Of a stretch of DNA of 51,366 bases, positions 6,999 to 15,306 are shown one piece after another. The position numbers were made by a program, and so were the translations under genes. Numbering within the stretch: position 1 is the stretch's first letter; every line of letters starts with the position of its first letter. The notes beneath the pieces are model-generated. The model was not told the origin of the DNA. It worked only from the letters and a program-made list of their open reading frames with translations, and searched no databases. Origin of the DNA: CAYHWE01 sp964360445 (GTDB taxonomy: Bacteria; Patescibacteriota; Patescibacteriia; Patescibacteriales; JAKAJF01); the NCBI GenBank assembly GCA_964360445.1, contig CAYHWE010000003.1:1-51366 (forward strand), written 5' to 3'.

Positions 6999-7721
6999 AT
7001 GATTTCCATAATAATCCCAGTCTACAATCAAGCTGATAAAATATCCAAGTGTTTGGATAGCATTTTGAATCAAAGCTATAAAGACTTTGAGGTGATTGTT
7101 GTTAACGATGGGTCTAACGATAATTTAGAATCACGAATTAAGAATTACGAATTAAGAATCAGAAATTTCAAATACATTGTCCAGGATAATCAAGGCTCGA
7201 ATCCGGCGCGAAACAGGGGGGCACAAGAGGCGAAAGGGGAATATGTAATCTTTTGCGATGCGGATGTCGTGATGCAACCGGAAATGCTTGAAACAATGTT
7301 AAACACGCTTGAGGCTAATCCGGAAGCCAGCTTCGCTTATTCTGCTTTTTTCTGGGGCAAAAAACTTTTCCCGCTTTGGGCTTATGATGAGCGGAAACTA
7401 AGAGAGATGCCGTATATACATACGACTTCACTGATCAAGCGCGAGCATTTCCCGGGTTTTGATGATAATATCAGGCGCCTCCAAGATTGGGACTTATGGC
7501 TTACGATGCTTGAACAAGGGCATAAGGGTGTCTGGATCAGCAAGACTTTATTCAAGGTAGAAACGGGTGGAACAATCAGTAATTGGCTGCCGAAATGCGC
7601 TTATGAATTTTTGCCGTTTCTGCCGCAGGTTAAGAAGTATAATGAGGCGATGAGCATAATTAAAAAGAAACATAATTTGAGCCCCCTAGATAAAGGGGGT
7701 AAGGGGGGATTAAGGGTATGA
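6999..7721 (+). CDS. Family 2 glycosyltransferase (GT-A fold)
   Basis: This is a soluble 240-aa GT2. It starts SIIIPVYNQADKISKCLDSI and has VVNDGSNDN, the DAD donor motif (VIFCDADVVMQPEM) and RLQDWDLWLTMLEQG, where W/D and the acceptor-side acid sit. It probably adds one sugar to the polysaccharide made in this cluster. Two oddities are visible. Residues ~45-55 (RIKNYELRIRN) are encoded by iterated GAATTA units. The C-terminal LDKGGKGGLRV is encoded by a C-run/G-run palindromic repeat at 7682-7716. The stop overlaps the next ATG (ATGA). Confidence 0.9.
   Translation: MISIIIPVYNQADKISKCLDSILNQSYKDFEVIVVNDGSNDNLESRIKNYELRIRNFKYIVQDNQGSNPARNRGAQEAKGEYVIFCDADVVMQPEMLETMLNTLEANPEASFAYSAFFWGKKLFPLWAYDERKLREMPYIHTTSLIKREHFPGFDDNIRRLQDWDLWLTMLEQGHKGVWISKTLFKVETGGTISNWLPKCAYEFLPFLPQVKKYNEAMSIIKKKHNLSPLDKGGKGGLRV
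7682..7716. repeat. C/G-run palindromic repeat overlapping the end of the GT2 gene
   Basis: CCCCCT AGATA AAGGGGG makes a short stem. It is followed by TAAGGGGGGATTAAGGG. It reads in frame as the last residues of the GT2 protein. A G-rich, similar but not identical stretch lies inside the WecG gene near 27258-27310. Confidence 0.5.
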
Positions 7722-8512
7722 AGAAATATCTAACAATATTTAAAATAAGCTGGGAAACGAGATTGGCATATAGATTCGATTTTTTGGTTGGAAGGTTCAG
7801 GAATGTGGTGGTCCTGATCATTCTCTATTACGTTTGGGATATTTTGAACCAAAATACAGACAAATTTGCCGGATATGAGAGAGGGGAATTGTTCGCTTAT
7901 GTCTTTGGCGCTATCATTTTAAAATCGATCATATTAGGATCGCAATCAAGGCAGATGGCAATGGAAATCAATGACGGGACCTTTTCAAGATATTTGGTGC
8001 AGCCAATAAATTATTTTTGGGTGGTATTTTGGCGTGAACTGGCTGAAAAATGCTTGAATCTTGTAAGCGCGGTTTTTGAAATAATAATTTTTGTGTTGCT
8101 TGTCGGTTCGCCATTCTTTTGGCAGACAGACTTATCGGTGCTTGCATTGTTTTTCATATCTGTTGTGTTGGCTTTTATTTTGTATTTTATTTTGAGTTAC
8201 TTGGTAAGCCTGATTGCTTTTTGGTCGCGAGAAGCTATGGGCCCGAAATTCCTTTTTGAATGGTTTTTGGAATTTTCTTCGGGCATTTTCTTTCCTCTAA
8301 GTATTCTGCCAAAATTATTTTTTATATCCTTAAGTATTTTGCCTTTTGCTTATCTGGTTTATTCCCCGTTAAGGATTTATTTAGGCAAGGCGGGTATCCA
8401 TGAGATTGTTAATGGATTTTTATTATCAATTTTCTGGATAATTGCAATTGGGTTGTTGACCAGATTAACTTGGATTAAAGGGTTGAAGAAGTATTCGGGG
8501 GAGGGGATGTGA
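7718..8512 (+). CDS. ABC-2 family permease (first of three)
   Basis: This 264-aa protein has about six membrane helices. It begins KKYLTIFKISWETRLAYRFDFLVGRFRN and contains the family block NDGTFSRYLVQPINYFWVVFWRELAEK near residues 86-113. This is the layout of the ABC-2 permeases of the PF06182 type. It should pair with the ATPase at 10401 and export a substrate, by context probably a glycan or glycolipid. Its ATG overlaps the GT2 stop by 4 nt, which ties it to the polysaccharide operon. Confidence 0.85.
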   Translation: MKKYLTIFKISWETRLAYRFDFLVGRFRNVVVLIILYYVWDILNQNTDKFAGYERGELFAYVFGAIILKSIILGSQSRQMAMEINDGTFSRYLVQPINYFWVVFWRELAEKCLNLVSAVFEIIIFVLLVGSPFFWQTDLSVLALFFISVVLAFILYFILSYLVSLIAFWSREAMGPKFLFEWFLEFSSGIFFPLSILPKLFFISLSILPFAYLVYSPLRIYLGKAGIHEIVNGFLLSIFWIIAIGLLTRLTWIKGLKKYSGEGM

Positions 8513-8541
8513 TTTCCGTTATTGCGATGAGCGAAGCTCCA

Positions 8542-8773
8542 CTGTCATCCTCGCGAAAGCGGGGATCCAGGGTTGATCAGTATGGAGATGAAAATTGCAA
8601 AATAAAATTAGAAAGCAATAAGTATAAATTTATATACCAAAGAAATTTAATAAAAAAATGGAAGATGATTGATTGAAAAAGAAAATCCAATCCGGGGGAT
8701 GTCTACAATGATTTACTTTAAATTAAACTTCGTTCCGACTTACCCTGGATCCCCGCTTTCGCGAGGATGACAG
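8542..8773. repeat. 32-bp perfect inverted repeat bounding a 168-bp non-coding insert
   Basis: The left arm at 8542-8573 (CTGTCATCCTCGCGAAAGCG, then GGGATCCAGGGT) is the exact reverse complement of the right arm at 8742-8773. The interior 168 bp is A/T-rich and has no open frame. The arms resemble the widespread bacterial repeat GTCATCC-CGCGAAAGCG-GGATCCAGG. The arrangement looks like a MITE or a pair of REP units. The spacer 8513-8784 between the first two permease genes holds only this element and a flanking GATGAGCGAAGCTC fragment of another repeat. Confidence 0.8.
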
Positions 8774-8784
8774 AGAAGAAAAGT

Positions 8785-9564
8785 ATGAAATATTTTCTGG
8801 TTTGGAAACAATTAGCGAATCTTGCGATCAGTTCTTATTTTTCGAACAGGATTGATACGTTTAGTTATTTTTTAGGAAAAATAATACGTTTTGTTTTTTT
8901 CTTAGTTTTTATTATTGCCATCTTTAATTACACAGATAGGTTTGCCGGATATGATAAGAATGAGATGATCTTGTTTTATTTGACCTTCAATCTTTTAGAC
9001 ACTTTAGCGCAGGCATTTTTTCGTGGCATTTATATCTTTAAGAATGATGTCAGGACTGGGAATTTTGATTTCCTGATTTCAAAGCCGATAAATTCGTTAT
9101 TTTATTCCTTATCAAGGATGGTGGATATTTTGGATATCGTTTTGATTGTGCCATTGGCTATCCTGATCGCTTATTATGCGGATCTTGCGCAAATCCTGAC
9201 TCTATCTAATCTGCTTTTTTATTTGATGTTTATTGTTTTAGGTCTTCTTGTGGCTATCGGGTTCCATATTATTTCTGCCAGTTTTGTAATATTATTTATT
9301 GAGAGCGAGTCTTTTATTTGGTTGTATCGGGATTTATTGGCAATCGGCCGTTTTCCGCCTGAAGCTTTTTCTTCTATCATTCAGGTCATATTTACATACG
9401 TTATTCCGATATTCATAATAACCGCTTTTCCCGCCAAAGCTTTGCTCGGGATGCTGGATTTCGAGACAGTTATTTTTACGCTAGTTTATGTCTTCGGATT
9501 CTTTACGCTATCAATCTTGATTTGGAATAAAAGTTTAAAACATTATTCAAGCGCGAGCAGTTAA
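8785..9564 (+). CDS. ABC-2 family permease (second of three)
   Basis: This 259-aa, six-helix protein starts MKYFLVWKQLANLAISSYFSNRID, aligning with the starts of the permeases on either side (MKKYLTIFKISW, MQKYLTIIKITW). It keeps the family block NDVRTGNFDFLISKPINSLFYSLSR. An upstream in-frame ATG at 8767 lies inside the right arm of the inverted repeat and adds MTEKKS. I prefer 8785 because it matches the paralogues and leaves the repeat untranslated. It is more diverged than the other two, as expected for one half of a heterodimer. Confidence 0.85.
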   Translation: MKYFLVWKQLANLAISSYFSNRIDTFSYFLGKIIRFVFFLVFIIAIFNYTDRFAGYDKNEMILFYLTFNLLDTLAQAFFRGIYIFKNDVRTGNFDFLISKPINSLFYSLSRMVDILDIVLIVPLAILIAYYADLAQILTLSNLLFYLMFIVLGLLVAIGFHIISASFVILFIESESFIWLYRDLLAIGRFPPEAFSSIIQVIFTYVIPIFIITAFPAKALLGMLDFETVIFTLVYVFGFFTLSILIWNKSLKHYSSASS

Positions 9565-9568
9565 ATTT

Positions 9569-10366
9569 ATGCAAAAATATCTAACAATCATAAAAATTAC
9601 ATGGCAGAGGGCGCTGACTTATCGCTTCTCGGTTTTTTCATACAGGATGGGGGAGATGATAGAGAATCTGGTTTTGATCCTGATGTGGTCAGTCGTTTAT
9701 GCTAATGGCCAGCAGAGCATAAAAGGTTACGATTTTAATGAGATGATCACTTATGTGTTGATGGGTAATCTGATCAATGTGATTGTCAGGAATTGGCTTT
9801 ATAATGTTGTTGCTAATGATATTAAGAACGGCACATTGTCGCAATTCTTGGTCAAACCGATTGAATATTTCCGCTATATAATAGTAAGGGAGATCGGAAG
9901 GATTTCTTTTGCATTTGTCATTTCCGTAGCAACCAATTTAACCTTGATATTATTGTTCTATAAGATATTTTATCTTAATGATGATATCTTGGATTTGTTG
10001 GTGATATTTTTAATCATAATTTTTGCATTCATTTTTGAACTGCTGCTTTCCTATTTGATCGGCCTGATCGCTTTTTGGATCGATGAGGTGGATGGCGTTT
10101 TCTTGACGATAGATCGAATAAAGAAGTTTTTTTCCGGAGGTTATTTTCCGATCACTTTATTGCCGGTCGTTTTTGTGAAAATCAGCTTTCTTCTGCCATT
10201 CGCGTATTCCTATTTCATCCCTACGCAGATTTATTTGAAAAAAATGGATTTAATGACCGGTGTTAAGGGAATCGGTGTGCAGCTTGTCTGGATTATGTTA
10301 TTATATTTAATAATAAATATCGTTTGGAGAAGAGGAATGAAGAAATATGAAGGAGTGGGAATATAA
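9569..10366 (+). CDS. ABC-2 family permease (third of three)
   Basis: This 265-aa membrane protein begins MQKYLTIIKITWQRALTYRF and carries NDIKNGTLSQFLVKPIEYFRYIIVREIGR, closest to the first permease (NDGTFSRYLVQPINYFWVVFWREL). About six helices are visible. It sits 4 nt after the second permease and 34 nt before the ATPase. Families of this type usually have two permeases per ATPase, so a third subunit, or alternative pairs, is implied. Confidence 0.85.
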   Translation: MQKYLTIIKITWQRALTYRFSVFSYRMGEMIENLVLILMWSVVYANGQQSIKGYDFNEMITYVLMGNLINVIVRNWLYNVVANDIKNGTLSQFLVKPIEYFRYIIVREIGRISFAFVISVATNLTLILLFYKIFYLNDDILDLLVIFLIIIFAFIFELLLSYLIGLIAFWIDEVDGVFLTIDRIKKFFSGGYFPITLLPVVFVKISFLLPFAYSYFIPTQIYLKKMDLMTGVKGIGVQLVWIMLLYLIINIVWRRGMKKYEGVGI

Positions 10367-10400
10367 CGCTTCAAACAAAATTAAATAAATTCTATCTATT

Positions 10401-11375
10401 ATGTCTATCATCGAAGTAAAAAAGTTAAATAAGACTTACGAGTATTATAAAAAACAACCCGGGCTTTTAGCGTCCGTAAGGGGATTGTTTAAGCGGGAAA
10501 AGCTGTTTACTGAGGCTGTCAAGGATATTAGTTTTGATATCAAAGAAGGGGAGTTTGTCGGCTTTTTAGGCCCGAATGGCGCCGGAAAGACGACGACCTT
10601 GAAGATGCTTTCTGGTATCTTGCATCCTACGAGCGGAGAAGTTAAGGTTTTGGGCTATATTCCGCATAAGAGGCAAAAGGAATACCAGAAGCAGTTCGCT
10701 TTAGTCATGGGGCAGAAAAATCAGCTTTGGTGGGATTTGCCGGCTATGGAAAGTTTTATCCTGAATAAAGAAATTTATGAAATTCCGGATAAGGCATTCA
10801 AGGAGAATCTGGATGAACTGGTCGAACTCTTGGATATCAAAGACATTTTAGATGTGCAGGTCCGAAAATTATCTTTGGGTCAGAGGATGAAATGCGAATT
10901 GGTCGCGGCGCTCCTGCATAAGCCGAGAGTGTTATTCTTGGATGAGCCGACAATCGGTCTGGATGTCGTTGCCCAAAAGAATATCCGTGATTTCTTGAAG
11001 AAATATAATAAAGAGAAGAAGACGACCATAATCCTGACCTCGCATTATATGGATGATATCAGGGAATTATGCGAGAGGGTCATTATTATAGATCATGGCA
11101 ATATGGCTTATGACGGCGATCTGGATAGCTTGATCAAGAAACATGCTCCGCATAAAGTTTTAAATGTGACTTTTAATGATACCGTCCAAGAGGATGCTGT
11201 AAAAAAATTCGGCATTATCAAGAATTATAATCCGTACTCTGTTTCTTTTGAGGTTGACCGTGAAAAGGTGAAAGATGTCGCCAAGGATATCCTTTCGTCT
11301 GATTTGCCGGTTGATGACATCATGATTGATGAGGTTGATATTGATGATGTTATCAGGAAAATATTTAAAAGATAA
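10401..11375 (+). CDS. ABC transporter ATPase for the ABC-2 permeases
   Basis: This nucleotide-binding subunit has Walker A GPNGAGKT (residues 57-64), the signature LSLGQRM (~157), Walker B VLFLDEPTIGLD (~177-188) and the switch histidine in LTSHYMDD. The 324-aa chain has a ~90-residue C-terminal extension after the ATPase core (from about KVLNVTFNDTVQED). Its LGQ signature and overall layout match the NatA/DrrA-like class that serves ABC-2 permeases. It drives export by the three permeases immediately upstream. It is the only ATPase in the cluster. Confidence 0.9.
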   Translation: MSIIEVKKLNKTYEYYKKQPGLLASVRGLFKREKLFTEAVKDISFDIKEGEFVGFLGPNGAGKTTTLKMLSGILHPTSGEVKVLGYIPHKRQKEYQKQFALVMGQKNQLWWDLPAMESFILNKEIYEIPDKAFKENLDELVELLDIKDILDVQVRKLSLGQRMKCELVAALLHKPRVLFLDEPTIGLDVVAQKNIRDFLKKYNKEKKTTIILTSHYMDDIRELCERVIIIDHGNMAYDGDLDSLIKKHAPHKVLNVTFNDTVQEDAVKKFGIIKNYNPYSVSFEVDREKVKDVAKDILSSDLPVDDIMIDEVDIDDVIRKIFKR

Positions 11376-11395
11376 GTTTTAGAAATTGGAAATTT

Positions 11396-12886
11396 ATGGC
11401 TAATTTATTCGAGAAACAATTTAAGATCGCTTTGTTGTCTATTTTCGTGGCAGAGGTTTTTTCTTTGCTTGGATATTTTTTCCCGGCCATAAATAAATTT
11501 GGATTTTTAGTCTTGATCTTAGCTGCCTTAATCCTGGCTATCCATAAATTAGAATACGGAATCTGGATCGTATTGGCGGAATTGTTTATCGGATCAAAGG
11601 GTTATTTGTTCTTTTTTGAACATGATATGTTTACAGTTTCTATCCGCATCGCCTTGTGGCTCATCATTATGCTGGTGTGGTCAGGAAAGAAGATCCTGCA
11701 TTTCCGGCAAAATAAAATTTCATTTTTCAACTCCCGATTTTTTCCTTATTTTTCGGTTTTATTTATTTTTATCGGCTGGGGACTGATCAATGGTTTTTTA
11801 AGCAAGAATTCATTGGGTAATATTTTTTTTGATTTTAACGGTTGGCTGTATTTTGCTTTGATTTTTCCGATTTATGATGTTTTTTTGAAAGAAAAAAGAG
11901 GACAGATATCGACCCTGATCCAGATTTTTACAGCTTCAGCGCTGTGGCTTTGCCTGAAGACCTTTGTTTTGCTTTATCTGTTTTCCCATAATATCGGATT
12001 ATTGGAAATTTACAGATGGATCCGGAATACCGGCATCGGAGAGATTACGCAGATGCAGGGCGGCTTTTATAGGATATTCATCCAGTCGCATTTGTTTGTT
12101 TTGATCCTATTTTTCCTATCTCTCACTTTGATTTTTAATAATTTGAAAGCCGGTGTTTTGAGAAATAAGGGAAATTTGCTTGTCTTATTTTTGTCACTTT
12201 TCAGTTTAACAACTATACTGATCGGCTTCTCAAGGACATTCTGGGTCGGGCTGGTCGTCGGGCTTTTAGGGCTTTATTCGTATTTCATTATCAATAAGGC
12301 TAAGTTGAAAGAGTTAGCCAGTTTCACGGGCGTCTTGTTGGGGGTGGCGGTCTTAAGCGTAGGACTTGTAGCACTATTGGTAAAATTTCCATATCCTGAT
12401 CCTTTGGGCGGATTCAATACTAGAGACCTGTTTTCAGAAAGAGCGAGCCAGTTCAGCGGAGAGGCTGGAGTTTCATCAAGATGGGCATTACTGCCAAGCC
12501 TGGCAAAAGAGATAAAGGCCGCGCCTGTCCTAGGCAAGGGGTTCGGCTCGACTGCGACATATAAATCAAGCGATCCAAGGGTTTTATCTGTTGACCCGAG
12601 CGGAGAATATACGACTTATGCTTTTGAATGGGGATGGTTTGATATCTGGTTGAAATTGGGCTTATTGGGATTTTTGACGTATGCATTCCTTATTTTCAGG
12701 ATATTTGCCGCCGGGCTGCAGCTGGATAATCTGCTTATAACCGGATTCATATTTGGACTTTTGGTCTTAAGCGCGGTTAATTTTTTCAGCCCATATTCCA
12801 ATCATCCCTTGGGTATAGGCTTTCTTATGATAATCAGCGTAATAATAGACAAAATAAAAACAGAGGCCGCTGCGCCTATTGCATAA
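11396..12886 (+). CDS. O-antigen ligase/polymerase-like membrane protein
   Basis: This 496-aa protein has about 11-12 membrane helices. A large extracytoplasmic loop at roughly residues 325-400 contains SSRWALLPSLAKEIKAAPVLGKGFGS, the pattern of the Wzy_C (O-antigen ligase) family (PF04932). Such proteins polymerise glycans or transfer them to an acceptor outside the membrane. As last gene of the cluster it is the likely polymerase or ligase for the exported polysaccharide. The specific reaction cannot be read from sequence. Confidence 0.8.
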   Translation: MANLFEKQFKIALLSIFVAEVFSLLGYFFPAINKFGFLVLILAALILAIHKLEYGIWIVLAELFIGSKGYLFFFEHDMFTVSIRIALWLIIMLVWSGKKILHFRQNKISFFNSRFFPYFSVLFIFIGWGLINGFLSKNSLGNIFFDFNGWLYFALIFPIYDVFLKEKRGQISTLIQIFTASALWLCLKTFVLLYLFSHNIGLLEIYRWIRNTGIGEITQMQGGFYRIFIQSHLFVLILFFLSLTLIFNNLKAGVLRNKGNLLVLFLSLFSLTTILIGFSRTFWVGLVVGLLGLYSYFIINKAKLKELASFTGVLLGVAVLSVGLVALLVKFPYPDPLGGFNTRDLFSERASQFSGEAGVSSRWALLPSLAKEIKAAPVLGKGFGSTATYKSSDPRVLSVDPSGEYTTYAFEWGWFDIWLKLGLLGFLTYAFLIFRIFAAGLQLDNLLITGFIFGLLVLSAVNFFSPYSNHPLGIGFLMIISVIIDKIKTEAAAPIA

Positions 12887-13134
12887 TTTTAGCATTTACT
12901 GTATATTAAAAACTATATTTATTACTTATATTAATTCAATGGGCTCATTTTGAGGCCCGTTTACAGGGATACCGCTGAATACCATATTCGGCCTAAATTA
13001 CCAAATTTTGGTAAATTTTTTTAAAAATTTTTTCAACAATATCTTTATATTTTCTCAAAAATTTTTAAGAAAATTTCCTCAAAATTATGGCAATTTATGC
13101 TCGAAAGAGCATTCAGTGGTATCCCTTGCAAAAT
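12887..13134. other. Intergenic region before greA with three hairpins
   Basis: No convincing gene is present. I see GGGCTCA/TGAGGCCC (12941-12958, one bulge), GCTGAATA-CCA-TATTCGGC (12974-12992) and a palindrome TTACCAAA-T-TTTGGTAA followed by a T-run (12998-13026). The last is the likely terminator of the polysaccharide cluster. The rest (13027-13080) is nearly pure A/T. Confidence 0.5.
12998..13026 (+). terminator. Probable terminator of the polysaccharide cluster
   Basis: TTACCAAA and TTTGGTAA flank one central base and are followed by ATTTTTTTT. The stem is A/T-rich and thus of moderate strength. Confidence 0.55.
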
Positions 13135-13593
13135 ATGAACGATCAAATCATCTCCAAGGAAGGTTATGAAAAACTTAAAAAAGAGTTAGAACTTTTGACA
13201 ACAGTAAGAAGGAGAGAAATCGCCGATCGCATCCAGCGAGCCAAGGACATGGGGGACTTGAGCGAGAATGCCGAATATTCAGAGGCTAAAGACGCGCAGG
13301 CGTTTAACGAAGGCAGGGTTGCTGAATTATCCGCTCTGCTGAAAAATTTAACGGTTGTTGATAATGGCGGAGCGAAAGACAGGATCAGCCTTGGCTCGGA
13401 TGTTACAGTCGAAGTCAATGGAGAGGAGAAAATTTATAGTATCGTTAGTTTTAATGAAGCTGATCCATTGGCTGGAAAAATTTCAAACGAATCTCCGTTG
13501 GGCCGCTCTCTGCTTGATAAAAAGAAGGGCGACCAAGTCACGGTCACAACTCCTAAAGGTCAAAACACTTACAAGATCAAAGACATAAAATAG
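13135..13593 (+). CDS. greA: Transcription elongation factor GreA
   Basis: The protein has the GreA coiled coil with both catalytic acidic residues at its tip (MGDLSENAEYSEAKDAQAFNEGRV, the D-x-x-E pattern) and the C-terminal FKBP-like domain (ISLGSDVTVEV, SPLGRSLLDKKKGDQV). GreA rescues backtracked RNA polymerase by stimulating transcript cleavage. I start at 13135 (MNDQIISKEGYEKLKKELE), giving 152 aa, the family length. An in-frame ATG at 13087 would add 16 residues unlike any GreA N-terminus. Neither start has a Shine-Dalgarno. Confidence 0.93.
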   Translation: MNDQIISKEGYEKLKKELELLTTVRRREIADRIQRAKDMGDLSENAEYSEAKDAQAFNEGRVAELSALLKNLTVVDNGGAKDRISLGSDVTVEVNGEEKIYSIVSFNEADPLAGKISNESPLGRSLLDKKKGDQVTVTTPKGQNTYKIKDIK

Positions 13594-13596
13594 CCC

Positions 13597-13704
13597 AGAA
13601 ATTACAAATCTTAACGCAAATACACAAACAAGAAGCTTCTTTTACGAGAGGCTTTTCTTTTTTACCTAATATTTGTATATTTGTAGCCAATTTGTGATTT
13701 GTGG
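13597..13704. repeat. Imperfect inverted ACAAAT-type repeat around the greA terminator
   Basis: GAAATTACAAATCTTAACGC and AATACACAAAC lie left of the terminator. The complementary ATATTTGTATATTTGTAG and CAATTTGTGATTTGTGG lie right. Related CACAAAT/ACAAATTT strings occur at 26252-26288, 43811-43868 and 47322-47340, all intergenic. Confidence 0.45.
13633..13663 (+). terminator. Terminator after greA
   Basis: AAGCTTCT (13633-13640) pairs with AGAGGCTT (13647-13654) with one G-T pair, followed by TTCTTTTTT. Confidence 0.7.
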
Positions 13705-13709
13705 AAGTT

Positions 13710-13738
13710 TTGACTTTAATCGAAAAATAGCTTAAAAT
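13710..13738 (+). promoter_or_regulatory. lysS promoter
   Basis: TTGACT (13710-13715), a 17-nt spacer and TAAAAT (13733-13738). The predicted start near 13745 leaves an 86-nt leader before lysS. Confidence 0.65.
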
Positions 13739-13752
13739 AAATACATAATTTA

Positions 13753-13782
13753 TTAGCCATATTTAGAGGTAATATAGGCTAA
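13753..13782 (+). promoter_or_regulatory. Stem-loop in the lysS leader
   Basis: TTAGCCATATT (13753-13763) pairs with AATATAGGCTAA (13771-13782) with one bulged A; the loop is TAGAGGT. A second small stem (AGCC 13799-13802 / GGCT 13809-13812) follows. No T-box or lysine-riboswitch consensus is recognisable. Confidence 0.45.
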
Positions 13783-13830
13783 TTTTTCAGAATTTTAGAG
13801 CCAAAAAAGGCTGCTATTACAGTTAAATTT

Positions 13831-15300
13831 ATGGAGAATAAAAAAGTAAGTGAAAGGGATGAGCGTGTCAACAAGCTTAAAGAATTAAAAAATAAGGGGA
13901 TTAATCCATATCCTGCTAAGGTTAACAGGTCCCATGCGGTAAGTAACGCCTTGTTTGGATTTGATGAACTGCAAAAAAATGAAACCATAATCGATCTGGC
14001 TGGAAGATTAAGGAGCGTCCGCGAGCATGGCAATCTGACTTTTGCGCATTTGCAGGACGGCACAGGAATGATTCAGATCGCGATTTCCAAAAAAGAGATC
14101 GGTGTTGATGGTTATAAGGATTTTTTAAAGTTAATCGATACGGGAGATTTTATCGAAGTTAGAGGCGTTTGTTTTCTGACGCATAAAGGCGAAAAAAGCG
14201 TGATGGCGAAAGAGTGGAAAATCGCCGCGAAAACACTGAGGCCGTTACCGGATAAATGGCATGGCCTGCAGGATGAAGAAGATAAATTTAGAAAAAGGTA
14301 TCTGGATATTTTGTTTAATCCAGAGGTGCGTGAAATGTTTGAGAAAAGATCAAAGTTTTGGCGCGCCATCCGCGATTTTATGCTTGAGAAAGGATTTATG
14401 GAAGTCGAGACTCCGGTATTGGAGAATACGACGGGAGGAGCTGACGCAAGACCATTCGTAACCCATCACAATGCCTTGAATATTGATGTATATTTGCGCA
14501 TCTCTATGGGCGAATTATGGCAGAAGCGCTTGATGGTCGCCGGCTTTGAAAAGACTTTTGAAATCGGACGCCAATTCAGGAATGAAGGCATGAGCCCTGA
14601 GCATTTGCAGGATTATACCCAGATGGAATTTTATTGGGCTTATGCGAATTATGAAGACGGAATGAATTTGGTCAAGGATTTATACAGATACGTGGCGGAA
14701 AAAGCTTTCGGTACGCTTAAATTTACAATCGGTAAATTCGAGGTTGATCTTGGAAAAGAATGGGAAGTGTATGATTATACAGAAACTATCAGAAAGTTCA
14801 CTGGAATCGACATTGCAAATACTGATATCAAGAAAATTGAAAGCAAGTTAAATGAACTAGGGGTTGTCTATGATAAAAAGGGATTCAATATCACCCGCGC
14901 TATAGATAATTTATGGAAGTATTGCCGTAAGAATATCGGCGGTCCAGGATTCTTGATTAATGTACCGATCATAATGGAGCCATTGGCGAAGAGGATGGAC
15001 GATAACCCTGAATTAGTGCAGAGATTCCAGGTCATTTTGGCTGGCTCAGAAATGGGCAAGGGTTATAGTGAATTGAATGACCCAATTGATCAGGCTGAAA
15101 GATTTACCGGCCAGCAGGCTTTGCGTGAAGCTGGAGATGATGAAGCGCAGATGTTTGATCATGAATTCGTTGAAGCCCTGGAATATGGGATGCCGCCGAC
15201 ATGCGGTTTCGGAATGAGTGAACGCGTATTCAGCTTCTTGATGAATAAACCAGCCCGCGAATGCCAGATTTTCCCATTGATGAGGCCGAGAGGAGAATAG
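13831..15300 (+). CDS. lysS: Lysyl-tRNA synthetase, class II
   Basis: The 489-aa chain has the LysRS N-terminus (RVNKLKELKNKGINPYPAKV), an OB-fold anticodon domain (residues ~55-140) and a class II catalytic domain. Motif 2 region reads FEIGRQFRNEGMSPEHLQDYTQMEF, and motif 3 is GFGMSERVFSF with the GxGxxxER Arg. It charges tRNA-Lys. Two spots differ from typical bacterial LysRS. The loop after RNEG is SPEHLQDYTQMEF instead of the usual HNPEFT type. Motif 3 has SER where most have IDR. The domain order and N-terminus still favour LysRS over AspRS/AsnRS. Confidence 0.88.
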   Translation: MENKKVSERDERVNKLKELKNKGINPYPAKVNRSHAVSNALFGFDELQKNETIIDLAGRLRSVREHGNLTFAHLQDGTGMIQIAISKKEIGVDGYKDFLKLIDTGDFIEVRGVCFLTHKGEKSVMAKEWKIAAKTLRPLPDKWHGLQDEEDKFRKRYLDILFNPEVREMFEKRSKFWRAIRDFMLEKGFMEVETPVLENTTGGADARPFVTHHNALNIDVYLRISMGELWQKRLMVAGFEKTFEIGRQFRNEGMSPEHLQDYTQMEFYWAYANYEDGMNLVKDLYRYVAEKAFGTLKFTIGKFEVDLGKEWEVYDYTETIRKFTGIDIANTDIKKIESKLNELGVVYDKKGFNITRAIDNLWKYCRKNIGGPGFLINVPIIMEPLAKRMDDNPELVQRFQVILAGSEMGKGYSELNDPIDQAERFTGQQALREAGDDEAQMFDHEFVEALEYGMPPTCGFGMSERVFSFLMNKPARECQIFPLMRPRGE

Positions 15301-15306
15301 CTTGAT

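Noticed and set aside
8542..8773. Insertion sequence
   Set aside because: The 168-bp interior has no transposase frame and I saw no clear target-site duplication.
13745..13830. T-box or L-box riboswitch in the lysS leader
   Set aside because: No T-box TGGNACC sequence, AGTA bulge or lysine-riboswitch core was found; only simple stems are present.
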